A DNA stretch of 8,695 nucleotides from Candidatus Melainabacteria bacterium (GCA_003175915.1 PSRH01000165.1:1-8695), one strand, 5' to 3'; shown: positions 1 to 7,137, numbered from the stretch's first letter. Notes: generated from the sequence alone by a model not told the origin. Program-made: numbers and translations.

Positions 1-2685
1 CTGGCTCGCCGTGACGCCGAATGGATGGGGCACATATACAAGTTTCTCGGACTGTCGGTGGGCCTCGTCTATTCACACCAGCCTGATCATGAAAAATGGC
101 AGGCCTATCGGGCCGATATTGCCTATGGTACCAATCACGAATTTGGCTTCGATTATTTACGAGACAATATGAGGACTTCTTTGGATCAATTGGTCCAGCG
201 ACCTTACTATTACGCGATCGTCGATGAAGTTGACAATATTTTGATTGACGAAGCTCGTACACCGCTAATCATTTCTGGCTTCCCGACCGAGTCGTTTACC
301 GAGCTGTACAAAAAAATGATGCAGATCGCGCCGCTTTTGCAGAAAGGCAAAGACAAAGACGACGAGGACTGTGATTATTGGGTGGACGAAAAGGCGCGCA
401 ACGTCTTGATGACCGAGCGCGGCATTATCAATGCCGAGAAGCTTCTGGGCGTCAAAGATCTATTTGACGTTCACTACAACTTCCATCATCATCTGGTCCA
501 GGCCTTAAGAGCTAAAGAGCTTTATCGGCGAGACATTGATTATGTCATTAAGCCTAACGAAGAAGGCAAGCCGGAGGTCGTCATCGTCGACGAATTCACC
601 GGTCGTATGATGGTAGGCAGGCGCTGGAGTGATGGCCTGCATCAAGCCGTAGAAGCCAAGGAAGGTGTTCCCATCCAGGAAGAGACCCTGACTTTCGCAT
701 CCATTACTTACCAGAACCTCTTCAGGCTCTATCCGAAATTGGCCGGCATGACCGGCACAGCCATGACCGAAGCCGCCGAATTCAATAAGATCTACAACCT
801 TGACGTGGTGGCGATTCCAACCAATAAGCCCTCCGTAAGAAGCGATCACTCAGACGTTATCTATAAGACAGAACAGCAAAAGTACTTTTCGGTTGTAGAG
901 GAAATCGTCGACCTGCACGAGATCGGCAGGCCGGTGCTGGTCGGCACTACCAGTATTGAGAAGTCCGAGTTAATAGACGAGCTTTTAAGCAAGCCGCAGA
1001 AGATGAACGAATATCTTTTGAGAAAGATCAGTAAGTGTCTTGAGTATATAAAGAAGAATAAGCTCGATGGCCAGGCCATCGAGGCCCTCAAGAAAACTTT
1101 CGAGCGTCCGGGTTTGATCGATCCGGCAAAATTTGAAGAAACCGTTAAGCAGGTGGAAGCCAGCTATCCTAAAAAGCATGATGAGCTGATCGAGCGTTGC
1201 TATTCCATCTGGCAGACTACCAAGGTGGTAGCGGCGATTCGCAAGGGCATCAATCACCATGTTCTCAATGCCAAGCATCACGAAAAAGAAGCGATGATCG
1301 TCGCTCAGGCTGGTCGGAAAGGAGCAGTAACTGTAGCTACCAACATGGCCGGTCGAGGCACGGACATTTTGCTGGGAGGCAACCCTGAATATCTTGCTAA
1401 AGAGAAATTGCGCAGCGAGAAAATTGAAGATCAAATGGTCTACGATCAGAAGCTCAAAGATCTCACGGCTAAGATGAAATCTGAAACCGACAAAGAGCAT
1501 GACGAAGTAGTCAATCTTGGTGGACTGCATATCATTGGCACCGAGCGCCACGAAGCCAGACGCATCGATAACCAGCTACGAGGTCGGGCCGGCCGCCAGG
1601 GCGACCCAGGCACGACCCGGTTTTATTTAGGACTGGATGACAATCTCATGCGCATATTTGGTGGCGAAAAAATCGCTCGACTGATGGACTTTATGCAGGC
1701 AGATGAAGAAATGCCGATTGAGCACGGCATGGTCACCAAGTCTATCGAAAATGCGCAGCGCAAAGTGGAAGCTCATCACTTCGATATGCGCAAGCAGATC
1801 CTCCAGTATGACGACGTCTTAAATACGCAGCGTGAGGTAATCTACCGGGAAAGACGCCGCATACTCGAACGGGCCGATCTAAAAGGCAATATTCTCGGCA
1901 TGCTGGAAGAGCATCTGGACATAGTACTGGACACCCACATTGATCCAGCTATGCCGTCCGATGCCTGGGAAGAAGAGGGACTGCCGGAAGTGCATAAGAC
2001 GTTATGTGCCAGCATCCCTATGTTAAGCGACATCAAAATTGCTGAACTCAGCGGGCTGTCCTATGATGATCTACGGGAAAAGCTAGTTGATGCGATTAAG
2101 CTCGCTTATCAGGTTCGCGAAGAGCATGTCGGCAGTGAGATGATGCGGGAGTTGGAACGACAGGTTCTCTTAAGGACGATCGATAGCAAATGGGTCGACT
2201 ATCTACACAACATAGACTTGCTTAGAGAAGGCATCCATTTGCGAGGTTATGGACAGCGCGATCCGTTGCAGGAATATAAGCGCGAAGCCTTTGAAATGTT
2301 CAATCAACTTTTGCGCAGCATTCAGGAAGAGTCGATTCAGCTCATCTTCAAGGCCCAGATTCTTGGTCCAGACGAAGGCGATGACGAGTTGCCTCCGGAC
2401 CATGGTCCAAACGGCCCGGGCGACTCCGGCGGCCCGCCACCGCTTTTGACCGAAGAAAACCTGCTCGATTTGATTAACTCGCAAACAGGCGATGATCCCT
2501 TCACCCAATCCGTAAAGGATATGCTTGAGCAAGCCAGCAAAGGCCTGGGAGCGGTCGGGCTGCCTTCTGGCGACGCACCGATCGTTTCTCAAAGCAACAA
2601 AACCGAAACAAAAGAAACTAAAGACGATGTCGGCCCTCCTGACCAGAATGGCAATCAGGATAAGAACCAATCCGAGCCCCGCTAA
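1..2685 (+). CDS. secA: Preprotein translocase ATPase SecA (5'-truncated by window edge)
   Basis: SecA is the cytoplasmic ATPase that drives unfolded preproteins through the SecYEG channel. The reading frame is open from base 1 and begins inside the conserved LARRDAEWM block, so roughly the first 130-140 residues, including the Walker A loop, lie outside the window. Visible landmarks are DEVDNILIDEARTPLIISG (Walker B region, nt 223-279), GTTSIEKSE (about nt 943), TNMAGRGTDI (nt 1339-1368), QLRGRAGRQGD (nt 1573-1605) and the helical-scaffold block LRGYGQRDPLQEYKREAF (about nt 2239-2292). Two oddities: 84 extra codons (nt 994-1245) between ELLSK and the GINHHVLNAKHHEKEA block, which are almost contiguous in the SecAs I know; and a Pro/Gly/Gln-rich polar tail (from about nt 2390) without any cysteine, so the usual C-terminal zinc-binding motif is absent. 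The identity is certain; the insertion does not interrupt the frame and helicase motifs on both sides are intact, so the gene looks functional. Confidence 0.97.
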   Translation: MARRDAEWMGHIYKFLGLSVGLVYSHQPDHEKWQAYRADIAYGTNHEFGFDYLRDNMRTSLDQLVQRPYYYAIVDEVDNILIDEARTPLIISGFPTESFTELYKKMMQIAPLLQKGKDKDDEDCDYWVDEKARNVLMTERGIINAEKLLGVKDLFDVHYNFHHHLVQALRAKELYRRDIDYVIKPNEEGKPEVVIVDEFTGRMMVGRRWSDGLHQAVEAKEGVPIQEETLTFASITYQNLFRLYPKLAGMTGTAMTEAAEFNKIYNLDVVAIPTNKPSVRSDHSDVIYKTEQQKYFSVVEEIVDLHEIGRPVLVGTTSIEKSELIDELLSKPQKMNEYLLRKISKCLEYIKKNKLDGQAIEALKKTFERPGLIDPAKFEETVKQVEASYPKKHDELIERCYSIWQTTKVVAAIRKGINHHVLNAKHHEKEAMIVAQAGRKGAVTVATNMAGRGTDILLGGNPEYLAKEKLRSEKIEDQMVYDQKLKDLTAKMKSETDKEHDEVVNLGGLHIIGTERHEARRIDNQLRGRAGRQGDPGTTRFYLGLDDNLMRIFGGEKIARLMDFMQADEEMPIEHGMVTKSIENAQRKVEAHHFDMRKQILQYDDVLNTQREVIYRERRRILERADLKGNILGMLEEHLDIVLDTHIDPAMPSDAWEEEGLPEVHKTLCASIPMLSDIKIAELSGLSYDDLREKLVDAIKLAYQVREEHVGSEMMRELERQVLLRTIDSKWVDYLHNIDLLREGIHLRGYGQRDPLQEYKREAFEMFNQLLRSIQEESIQLIFKAQILGPDEGDDELPPDHGPNGPGDSGGPPPLLTEENLLDLINSQTGDDPFTQSVKDMLEQASKGLGAVGLPSGDAPIVSQSNKTETKETKDDVGPPDQNGNQDKNQSEPR

Positions 2686-2696
2686 AAGCATAAACC

Positions 2697-3431
2697 GTGC
2701 GTTTTTTGTCTTTCGATACCAGTACCTCTGACTTGCACGTATGCCTTGCCAGCAAAGGTTCGATTGTTGCTGCTTCTGTCGTCCAATCTAAGCCGGAGGA
2801 TCGTCAATATGCGGCTGCCCTGCTGATCCCGACCATTGAGGATGTGCTCAATCAGGCCAACTGGCGAAAATCAGACCTAGAGGCGCTCGTCGTAGGAGTG
2901 GGCCCGGGTAGTTTCACAGGAGTGAGAACGGCTGTGGTTACGGCCCGAACCATCGCCCAGGCCCTCAATCTGCCCCTTCTTGGTGTGCCGATCTTGGAGT
3001 GTTATGCCTACCAACATGGTGCATCGACCGCGGTTGTTCTAGGGGCGGGCCGCCAGGAATTCTTTGCTGCTAGCTATCGAGTGACGCCGCCTAAGTCCAG
3101 GCCTGGGCGTCCTCTTCTGGTTCCAACCGGTGAGCCGGCCTGTCTTAGCCGGGAAGCTGTCCTGGCAATCCTTAACGATGCCCGATCTGGCCTGGTTGAG
3201 ACAAGCTGCCTGGCGGCTTTTAAAGAAAGCCAGGCCGACCTTAAAGCATTACCTCATCTAAACAATATTGCTTATGTGCAATCAGAATTGGCACTTAATA
3301 AGGTATCTTTGAGTATGGCTCAATCGGGCGCTTCCGCCAGCCAGGAATTGCTGGCTAAGACCTTTTCTTACGAGCGCATCCAGCCTCTCTACTTGCGAAA
3401 TGCCTCTATTACCCTGAAAAAAGCAAGATAA
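2697..3431 (+). CDS. tsaB: tRNA N6-threonylcarbamoyladenosine biosynthesis protein TsaB
   Basis: TsaB (YeaZ family) is the non-catalytic, actin-fold partner of TsaD in formation of t6A at position 37 of ANN-decoding tRNAs in the cytoplasm. The 244-residue product has the family's usual length. It opens with LSFDTSTSD (residues 4-12) and carries the hallmark VGPGSFTGVR at residues 68-77, followed by the TARTIAQALNLPLLGVPILE helix-strand segment. The start is GTG at 2697, 11 nt after the secA stop; it is the only start that keeps the N-terminal beta-strand intact, but no convincing Shine-Dalgarno precedes it, so translation may depend on coupling to secA. The histidine usually found before the L.P.I helix is replaced (RQYAAALLIPTI). 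rimI follows after 13 nt, a common pairing in bacteria. tsaD and tsaE are not in the window. Confidence 0.93.
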   Translation: MRFLSFDTSTSDLHVCLASKGSIVAASVVQSKPEDRQYAAALLIPTIEDVLNQANWRKSDLEALVVGVGPGSFTGVRTAVVTARTIAQALNLPLLGVPILECYAYQHGASTAVVLGAGRQEFFAASYRVTPPKSRPGRPLLVPTGEPACLSREAVLAILNDARSGLVETSCLAAFKESQADLKALPHLNNIAYVQSELALNKVSLSMAQSGASASQELLAKTFSYERIQPLYLRNASITLKKAR

Positions 3432-3444
3432 CGGGTTTTTTTAA

Positions 3445-4011
3445 ATGTCGCAAGCGCTTCTGCCCATTAAAATTCGCCGAATGCAATCGCAGGATCTGGA
3501 ATCGATCATGGCCATCGAGCCGGCCGCTTTTGGTAGTCACCACTGGTCCTTGCAGTCCTTTGAAAACGAGCTGAACAACGATTCAGGCTGCTACTTTTCG
3601 GCAACCGCTCCTGATTCGACCAGTTTGCTTGGTTATTCAGGTTTTTGGCTTATTGGTGAAGAGGCGCATATCACAACACTGGCTGTTCATCCGGATTATC
3701 AGGGCCAGTACATCGGCGAACGACTGTTGATCAACGACATTCTCGAGGCCAAAAAGGCCGGGGCGCGCTGGCTTACTCTGGAAGTGCGTGTCTCTAATGA
3801 AAAGGCCCAGAACCTTTATTTCAAATATGGCTTCAAAAGTATCAGCGTGCGCAAAAGTTATTACCAGGATAACGACGAGGATGCCCTTGTGCTCTGGACA
3901 GAAAACATCGAAACCTCCCGGTTTAATCGGCTTTTAGAGAAACGCATCGAAGTTATGGAGCCGCAGTTTGAGGCGCACCCTCAATGGTTGCAACTGAAAA
4001 CTAGTAAATGA
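3445..4011 (+). CDS. rimI: Ribosomal-protein-alanine N-acetyltransferase RimI (GNAT family)
   Basis: RimI transfers acetyl from acetyl-CoA to a protein N-terminus; the classical target is ribosomal protein bS18. This 188-residue protein shows the GNAT fold in order: IKIRRMQSQDLESIMAIE (residues 8-25), beta-4 and the acetyl-CoA pyrophosphate loop in TTLAVHPDYQGQYIGERLL (77-95), the candidate catalytic Glu113 in LTLEVRVSN, Tyr125 in the NLYFKYGF motif (123-130), and the RimI-type ending VRKSYYQDNDEDALVL (135-150). Family members are usually about 150 residues, so residues from about 153 to 188 form a C-terminal extension I cannot assign. The ATG start lies 13 nt after tsaB behind a run of seven T, again without a clear Shine-Dalgarno. 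Sitting directly after tsaB supports the RimI assignment over a generic GNAT, although substrate specificity cannot be read from sequence. Confidence 0.88.
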   Translation: MSQALLPIKIRRMQSQDLESIMAIEPAAFGSHHWSLQSFENELNNDSGCYFSATAPDSTSLLGYSGFWLIGEEAHITTLAVHPDYQGQYIGERLLINDILEAKKAGARWLTLEVRVSNEKAQNLYFKYGFKSISVRKSYYQDNDEDALVLWTENIETSRFNRLLEKRIEVMEPQFEAHPQWLQLKTSK

Positions 4012-4028
4012 AGGCGTTGCTTTTTGCC

Positions 4029-4057
4029 TTGACGGCATTGATAAGCAAGCGGAAAAT
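4029..4057 (+). promoter_or_regulatory. Candidate sigma70-type promoter upstream of bioY
   Basis: In the 69-nt gap after rimI, TTGACG (4029-4034, five of six to the -35 consensus) is followed after 17 nt by GAAAAT (4052-4057, four of six to TATAAT). It would start transcription a few bases before the bioY ribosome-binding site. The same gap can form a weak two-part hairpin (TTGCTT 4017-4022 with AAGCAA 4043-4048, inner TGCC 4025-4028 with GGCA 4034-4037). No BirA-type operator and no terminator T-run is visible. This rests on consensus matching only. Confidence 0.3.
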
Positions 4058-4067
4058 ATGCCAATTC

Positions 4068-4072
4068 GGGGG
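4068..4072 (+). promoter_or_regulatory. G-rich ribosome-binding site supporting the TTG start of bioY
   Basis: GGGGG lies 8 nt before TTG 4081. It is an imperfect match to the anti-Shine-Dalgarno, but it is the best such element in the gap and favours TTG 4081 over the alternative GTG at 4117, which has only a purine run pressed against it. Confidence 0.4.
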
Positions 4073-4080
4073 CGACAAAC

Positions 4081-4920
4081 TTGCAGCTATTTTTCAAGGG
4101 AAAAAACACAGGGAAGGTGCACCGCATCAAGCGCAAGTCCTTAATTGGGCAAGTGGTGATTGTGCTTTTGGGTCTGGAAGTGCTTTTTCTCGCTTCATTT
4201 ACTGCCTTTGAAATGCCCACTGCCACTGGGCGCAATCTCAATTTATTCGCCAGGCAGCGTCTGCAGATGGTTGTCAGTCAACTGCCGGCGCGCTTGCAGG
4301 CCCGCCTCTACCGAGCCGTGCCGGAAATTGCCGAGCCAGCCAATCAGGCGGTTCGCTATAGCCTCTATGTGCCGCAGGCGCCAGCAGCGATATTCATAGG
4401 CTATGTTTTGAGTTATCCGCTTGCTAGCATTGCTGCCGCCTTGTTTGTCCTGGTCGGGCTGGTTGCTCCCTTCTTCAACGTGCACCCCTTTGTCGCCGGG
4501 GGCGGCCTCGATTATTACCTGCAGCCTGGATTCGGCTACCTGATTGGCATGGTGCTCGCTTCCACTCTGGTTGGTTTGATTACCAAAAATCGGCGCACCA
4601 CGGCAAGCCAGCTTCTTTCCACGGCGGTTGGCTTAGCGGTCGTCCATCTGACGGGACTGGCATACTTGTTGGGCATATGCCTTTTCTTTTCGATATTTCA
4701 AGACTTGCACGCATCGCCGGTTTGGTCCCAATGGGTTTTTGAGCAAGCCCGCAATTTGAGTTGGTACGCCCTCCCTTACGATTGTCTTTTTGGTTTGGTC
4801 GGGGTGGCACTCGGCTTCCCATTTAGATGGCTGGTCAATATTTTGGTGGCGCCGGACATCGCCGTGAAACATCATCCGCCTGAACAGAGCTTGAAGATGA
4901 TCGGACCGATGGGAGGTTAG
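4081..4920 (+). CDS. bioY: Biotin transporter BioY (ECF S-component)
   Basis: BioY is the membrane substrate-binding subunit of energy-coupling-factor biotin importers. This 279-residue, strongly hydrophobic protein has one N-terminal helix (about residues 20-43), a polar stretch (about 46-92), then the BioY core: VPQAPAAIFIGYVLSYPLAS (97-116), a second hydrophobic span ending GLVAPFF (126-132), and the signature VAGGGLDYYLQPGFGYLIG (138-156), matching the family pattern of a Gly-rich loop followed by P-F-GYL-G. Later spans include HLTGLAYLLG and a final helix after LPYD. Typical BioY proteins are near 200 residues; the extra length is mostly the 46-92 segment and the C-terminal tail. The start is TTG at 4081, since in-frame stops lie just upstream (4030, 4039, 4042); GTG 4117 is an alternative. 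No EcfA/EcfT (BioM/BioN) gene is visible, so it would act alone or share an energizing module encoded elsewhere. Confidence 0.85.
   Translation: MQLFFKGKNTGKVHRIKRKSLIGQVVIVLLGLEVLFLASFTAFEMPTATGRNLNLFARQRLQMVVSQLPARLQARLYRAVPEIAEPANQAVRYSLYVPQAPAAIFIGYVLSYPLASIAAALFVLVGLVAPFFNVHPFVAGGGLDYYLQPGFGYLIGMVLASTLVGLITKNRRTTASQLLSTAVGLAVVHLTGLAYLLGICLFFSIFQDLHASPVWSQWVFEQARNLSWYALPYDCLFGLVGVALGFPFRWLVNILVAPDIAVKHHPPEQSLKMIGPMGG
4911..4916 (+). promoter_or_regulatory. Strong Shine-Dalgarno deciding the TTG start of the phosphoesterase gene
   Basis: GGGAGG, inside the last codons of bioY, sits 7 nt before TTG 4924. This fixes a TTG as the start and indicates translation closely linked to bioY. Confidence 0.75.
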
Positions 4921-4923
4921 CGC

Positions 4924-5850
4924 TTGCCTGACGAAGCCGAAAGGAAACGATCTGGCTGGGGATGGTTTGCTATTGCCGCTGGTTTAGGTGGCCTGGCTGC
5001 TTATCTCTACGCCAGCCGTATAGCGGCCCGCAATTATCGTCTTGAAAGGGTGAAAGTCTGGTTGGGCAACGGCATGGACAAGTCTAATCAGCCAGTGATC
5101 GAAAAGGGTAAACAACGGTTTTCCATTCTCCATCTTTCCGATTTGCATTTGTGCCGCGGCGATGATGATAAAGCAGCGTTTCTCAAGATGATCACCGATG
5201 AAGAATATGACCTGGTAGTGATCACCGGTGACATTTTTGAAAATGAGAGCGGCTTTGCTTATGCTCCCTCGCTCTTGACCAGGAAGCCGCGCCTGGGTGC
5301 CTATGCGGTTTTGGGCAATCACGATTACTACGCCTATACTCTATTCAACAAAACGATCGGCGAAGTAGTCAGGCCCTGGAGCACGCCTTCCCAAATGCGC
5401 AGCGTCGCTGGGCATATAGCAGCCCTGGAAAATCATGGCTATCGCGTTTTGCGCAATGAACTGGTCAGGATAAACAGCGATAAGCTGGCGATCATCGGCA
5501 TTGATTTCCCCACGATTGAAAGGGAAGATTTGGACAAACTGGTTGGCGAGACGGAACCGGATGAATTATTGATCGCCTTGTTCCATAAGCCGAAAAATCT
5601 AGCCATGCTCTCACAGGCTGGTATTAAGTTGGCGCTCGGTGGCCACACCCACGGTGGACAGGTGCGCGTACCGGGAGTAGGAGCGATCATCACCAAGTCC
5701 GAAATGCCTAGAAGCGAGGCGTCAGGACTAGTCTGGCGTGGCGACACAGCCTTTCATATTTCCCGCGGCCTGGGCGCCGATCCCCGTACTAACATAAGGT
5801 TGTTTTGCCCGCCAGCCGCAACAGTTATTGAAGTAATGTCCGAAATTTGA
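4924..5850 (+). CDS. Membrane-anchored calcineurin-like metallophosphoesterase (YkuE-type)
   Basis: A dinuclear-metal phosphoesterase of the calcineurin superfamily, 308 residues. An N-terminal hydrophobic segment (about residues 12-30, followed by Arg-rich sequence) should anchor it to the membrane. The metal-site motifs appear in order: SDLH (Asp73, His75), GD (Asp103), GNHD (Asn132, His133, Asp134), FHKP (His221) and GGHTHGGQ (His241, His243). All expected ligands are present, so it should be active. The order and the GGHTHGGQV ending resemble Bacillus YkuE and related proteins; the true substrate (lipid, nucleotide or cell-wall phosphoester) cannot be told. LpxG/LpxH-like UDP-diacylglucosamine hydrolases use the same fold and are an alternative, but nothing here points to lipid A synthesis. 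The gene begins 3 nt after bioY with a strong ribosome-binding site, so the two are probably co-transcribed. It ends one base before the stop of the convergent minus-strand gene. Confidence 0.87.
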   Translation: MPDEAERKRSGWGWFAIAAGLGGLAAYLYASRIAARNYRLERVKVWLGNGMDKSNQPVIEKGKQRFSILHLSDLHLCRGDDDKAAFLKMITDEEYDLVVITGDIFENESGFAYAPSLLTRKPRLGAYAVLGNHDYYAYTLFNKTIGEVVRPWSTPSQMRSVAGHIAALENHGYRVLRNELVRINSDKLAIIGIDFPTIEREDLDKLVGETEPDELLIALFHKPKNLAMLSQAGIKLALGGHTHGGQVRVPGVGAIITKSEMPRSEASGLVWRGDTAFHISRGLGADPRTNIRLFCPPAATVIEVMSEI

Positions 5851-5851
5851 G

Positions 5852-6343
5852 TTAGCCGCCGAATATCGAACTGGCGCGTTTGACCATGGAATAGATGATA
5901 TTGCGGTGCAAATTGACCGGGTAGGGTGTGCCACCATCGACCAGTACTCCGAAGATGGCGCCATTTTCAAATTTGCCGATCAGATCCACCCGTCTGAATA
6001 CACCCTTTTTCGGATAGTCTCTTGGCGTGCCGAAACTCAAGTTCACGTCTTCCTGCCTGACAGAGCCGGTTGTGATCAACTCCAAGCGAGTGCCATGGGC
6101 ATAGAACAAGTCACCTTTGAGCACCTCTCCCTTCCGAAACAGGGAAAGGCGCACCATGCCGAGCCTGGGGCTGACGCAGGAATATTCTCCAGTGAGGTCG
6201 CCCATCATCCAGAGGACGCAAACCGTTGCCATTCCAGCCACCATTAACAAGAGGAACATGCTCAGCAAGATGTTCATAAAGTGCCGCGACTGGCGGTCAA
6301 TTACGTTCTCTTTCGGATGCAGGTTGGGATAGGTAGATTTCAA
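5852..6343 (-). CDS. Hypothetical single-pass membrane protein
   Basis: I do not recognise a family. The 163-residue product has a basic, polar N-terminus, one hydrophobic span (about residues 24-46, rich in Met, Leu and Val) and then a soluble part of about 115 residues. That part has short alternating hydrophobic/polar stretches with many glycines (TGEYSC, LKGDLFYAHGTRLELI, VNLSFG, LIGKFENGAIFGVLVDGG), suggesting a small beta-sheet or beta-barrel domain outside the cytoplasmic membrane. The longest frame starts at TTG 6343, 8 nt after the protease stop; an ATG at 6277 (residue 23) just before the membrane span is a plausible alternative. Neither has a good Shine-Dalgarno. It is probably the second gene of an operon with the protease and may act with it at the cell surface, but that is context only. 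Confidence 0.65.
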   Translation of the reverse strand: MKSTYPNLHPKENVIDRQSRHFMNILLSMFLLLMVAGMATVCVLWMMGDLTGEYSCVSPRLGMVRLSLFRKGEVLKGDLFYAHGTRLELITTGSVRQEDVNLSFGTPRDYPKKGVFRRVDLIGKFENGAIFGVLVDGGTPYPVNLHRNIIYSMVKRASSIFGG

Positions 6344-6351
6344 GATCGTGG

Positions 6352-7137
6352 TTATGGTACTAAATCTGGTACTAGCTTGTAGAGATAGCGGATAGTGGCG
6401 GCGTCGTTGTTTGAAATGGTTCCGTTGCCATAGTATACGCTCATCAGGTCGTGAGGGTCGCGGCTGTGTCCTTCTATACCCAGGGCGTGGCCAAATTCAT
6501 GCGCGGCCGAAGCCCGCATCTTGGTAAGGGCCATCGGTCTACCTACTGCGTCGGTCGTGCGCAGGACGATGACTACTGGCTTGAAGGGCAGGCGTTTGCC
6601 GGATTGAACGTCCCTGAGCCAGAAGCTCCGTTTGGAGGTATAGCCACGAATATCATTGGCAAAGAGAGCCATGCCATTGTTACCGACGAAATGGTTAACC
6701 CAGAAGACATAGATATCGGCGTCACTCGGGTCGTCGGTAAACTGGAATGAAAAGAGGCCCTCCTTTTCAAATCGTTTCCAAATACCGATGCCCTGGACGG
6801 CCGCATCGTAGTGTTCCGGGCAAAAGCCCTCGGCTATAGGCTGATTCTCCAATTCTCCCTGACTCTCGATTAGACTGGCTGCCAAGTCAGGCCAGTGCCC
6901 GAGATTGCCGACGTTGCAGATGGGTACGCCGCTTTCCTCATCAATAAGCTTATCCAGGGTTTTGCCATGTGATACGTAGACTTTAAGGGGCATCTGTTCG
7001 GCAAGCCAGCGGATAGTTCCCGAGCTGCTGCGAAACTGGGGATAGACGGATTGCGGCGGCAGATGGGCTGCGCTCGCTTCAGCTGCGCCAATCACTACCA
7101 GGTAAAATGACAATACTATTCTGACTAAGGTTGGCAT
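6352..7137 (-). CDS. Exported matrixin-like zinc metalloprotease (M10/metzincin type)
   Basis: A 261-residue predicted secreted protease. Residues 1-23 form a signal peptide (basic start, hydrophobic core, likely cleavage at ASA-A near residue 23). The mature part begins with a matrixin-like RWLAEQMPLKVYVSHGK segment (43-59), contains the acidic DDPSDADIYVFWV strand region, and ends with the zinc site HEFGHALGIEGHS (213-225) and Met-turn Met232. His213, Glu214 and His217 are intact; the third histidine is at 224, one residue further along than in the textbook HExxHxxGxxH motif. The catalytic domain lies at the C-terminus with no propeptide cysteine switch or hemopexin-like domain. Two cysteines (74 and 106) could form a disulfide. 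The ATG start at 7137 has no clear Shine-Dalgarno. Substrate is unknown; degradation of extracellular protein for nutrition or surface remodelling would fit. It leads the minus-strand pair with the small membrane protein. Confidence 0.88.
   Translation of the reverse strand: MPTLVRIVLSFYLVVIGAAEASAAHLPPQSVYPQFRSSSGTIRWLAEQMPLKVYVSHGKTLDKLIDEESGVPICNVGNLGHWPDLAASLIESQGELENQPIAEGFCPEHYDAAVQGIGIWKRFEKEGLFSFQFTDDPSDADIYVFWVNHFVGNNGMALFANDIRGYTSKRSFWLRDVQSGKRLPFKPVVIVLRTTDAVGRPMALTKMRASAAHEFGHALGIEGHSRDPHDLMSVYYGNGTISNNDAATIRYLYKLVPDLVP

Noticed and set aside
505..849. 114-aa minus-strand frame opposite secA
   Set aside because: Antisense shadow of conserved SecA sequence.
985..1551. 188-aa open frame on the minus strand opposite secA
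   Set aside because: It lies wholly antisense to conserved SecA coding sequence, including helicase motifs, and its protein shows no recognisable domain. It is a codon-bias shadow.
2203..2691. 162-aa open frame on the minus strand opposite the secA 3' end
   Set aside because: Antisense to the conserved LRGYGQRDP region and the low-complexity tail; no ribosome-binding site or family resemblance.
4012..4045. Possible rho-independent terminator after rimI (AAGGC...GCCTT / TGCC...GGCA)
   Set aside because: Stems are only four to six base pairs with large loops and no T-run follows them, so termination is not supported.
4012..4080. BirA-type biotin operator or riboswitch before bioY
   Set aside because: No TTGTAACC/GGTTACAA-like dyad is present and the gap is too short for a known riboswitch.
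4008..4211. 67-aa frame whose ATG overlaps the rimI stop (ATGA)
   Set aside because: The overlap looks like coupling, but most of the frame lies over the bioY start in a different phase and the peptide has no family features. A short leader peptide remains possible but unsupported.
5906..6247. 113-aa plus-strand frame opposite the small membrane protein
   Set aside because: The minus-strand frame has a clear membrane span and a domain-like composition and fits the operon with the protease. The plus frame is compositionally odd and lacks a ribosome-binding site.
6451..6750. 99-aa plus-strand frame opposite the protease
   Set aside because: Directly antisense to the HEFGHALG zinc site and core of a clearly real protein.
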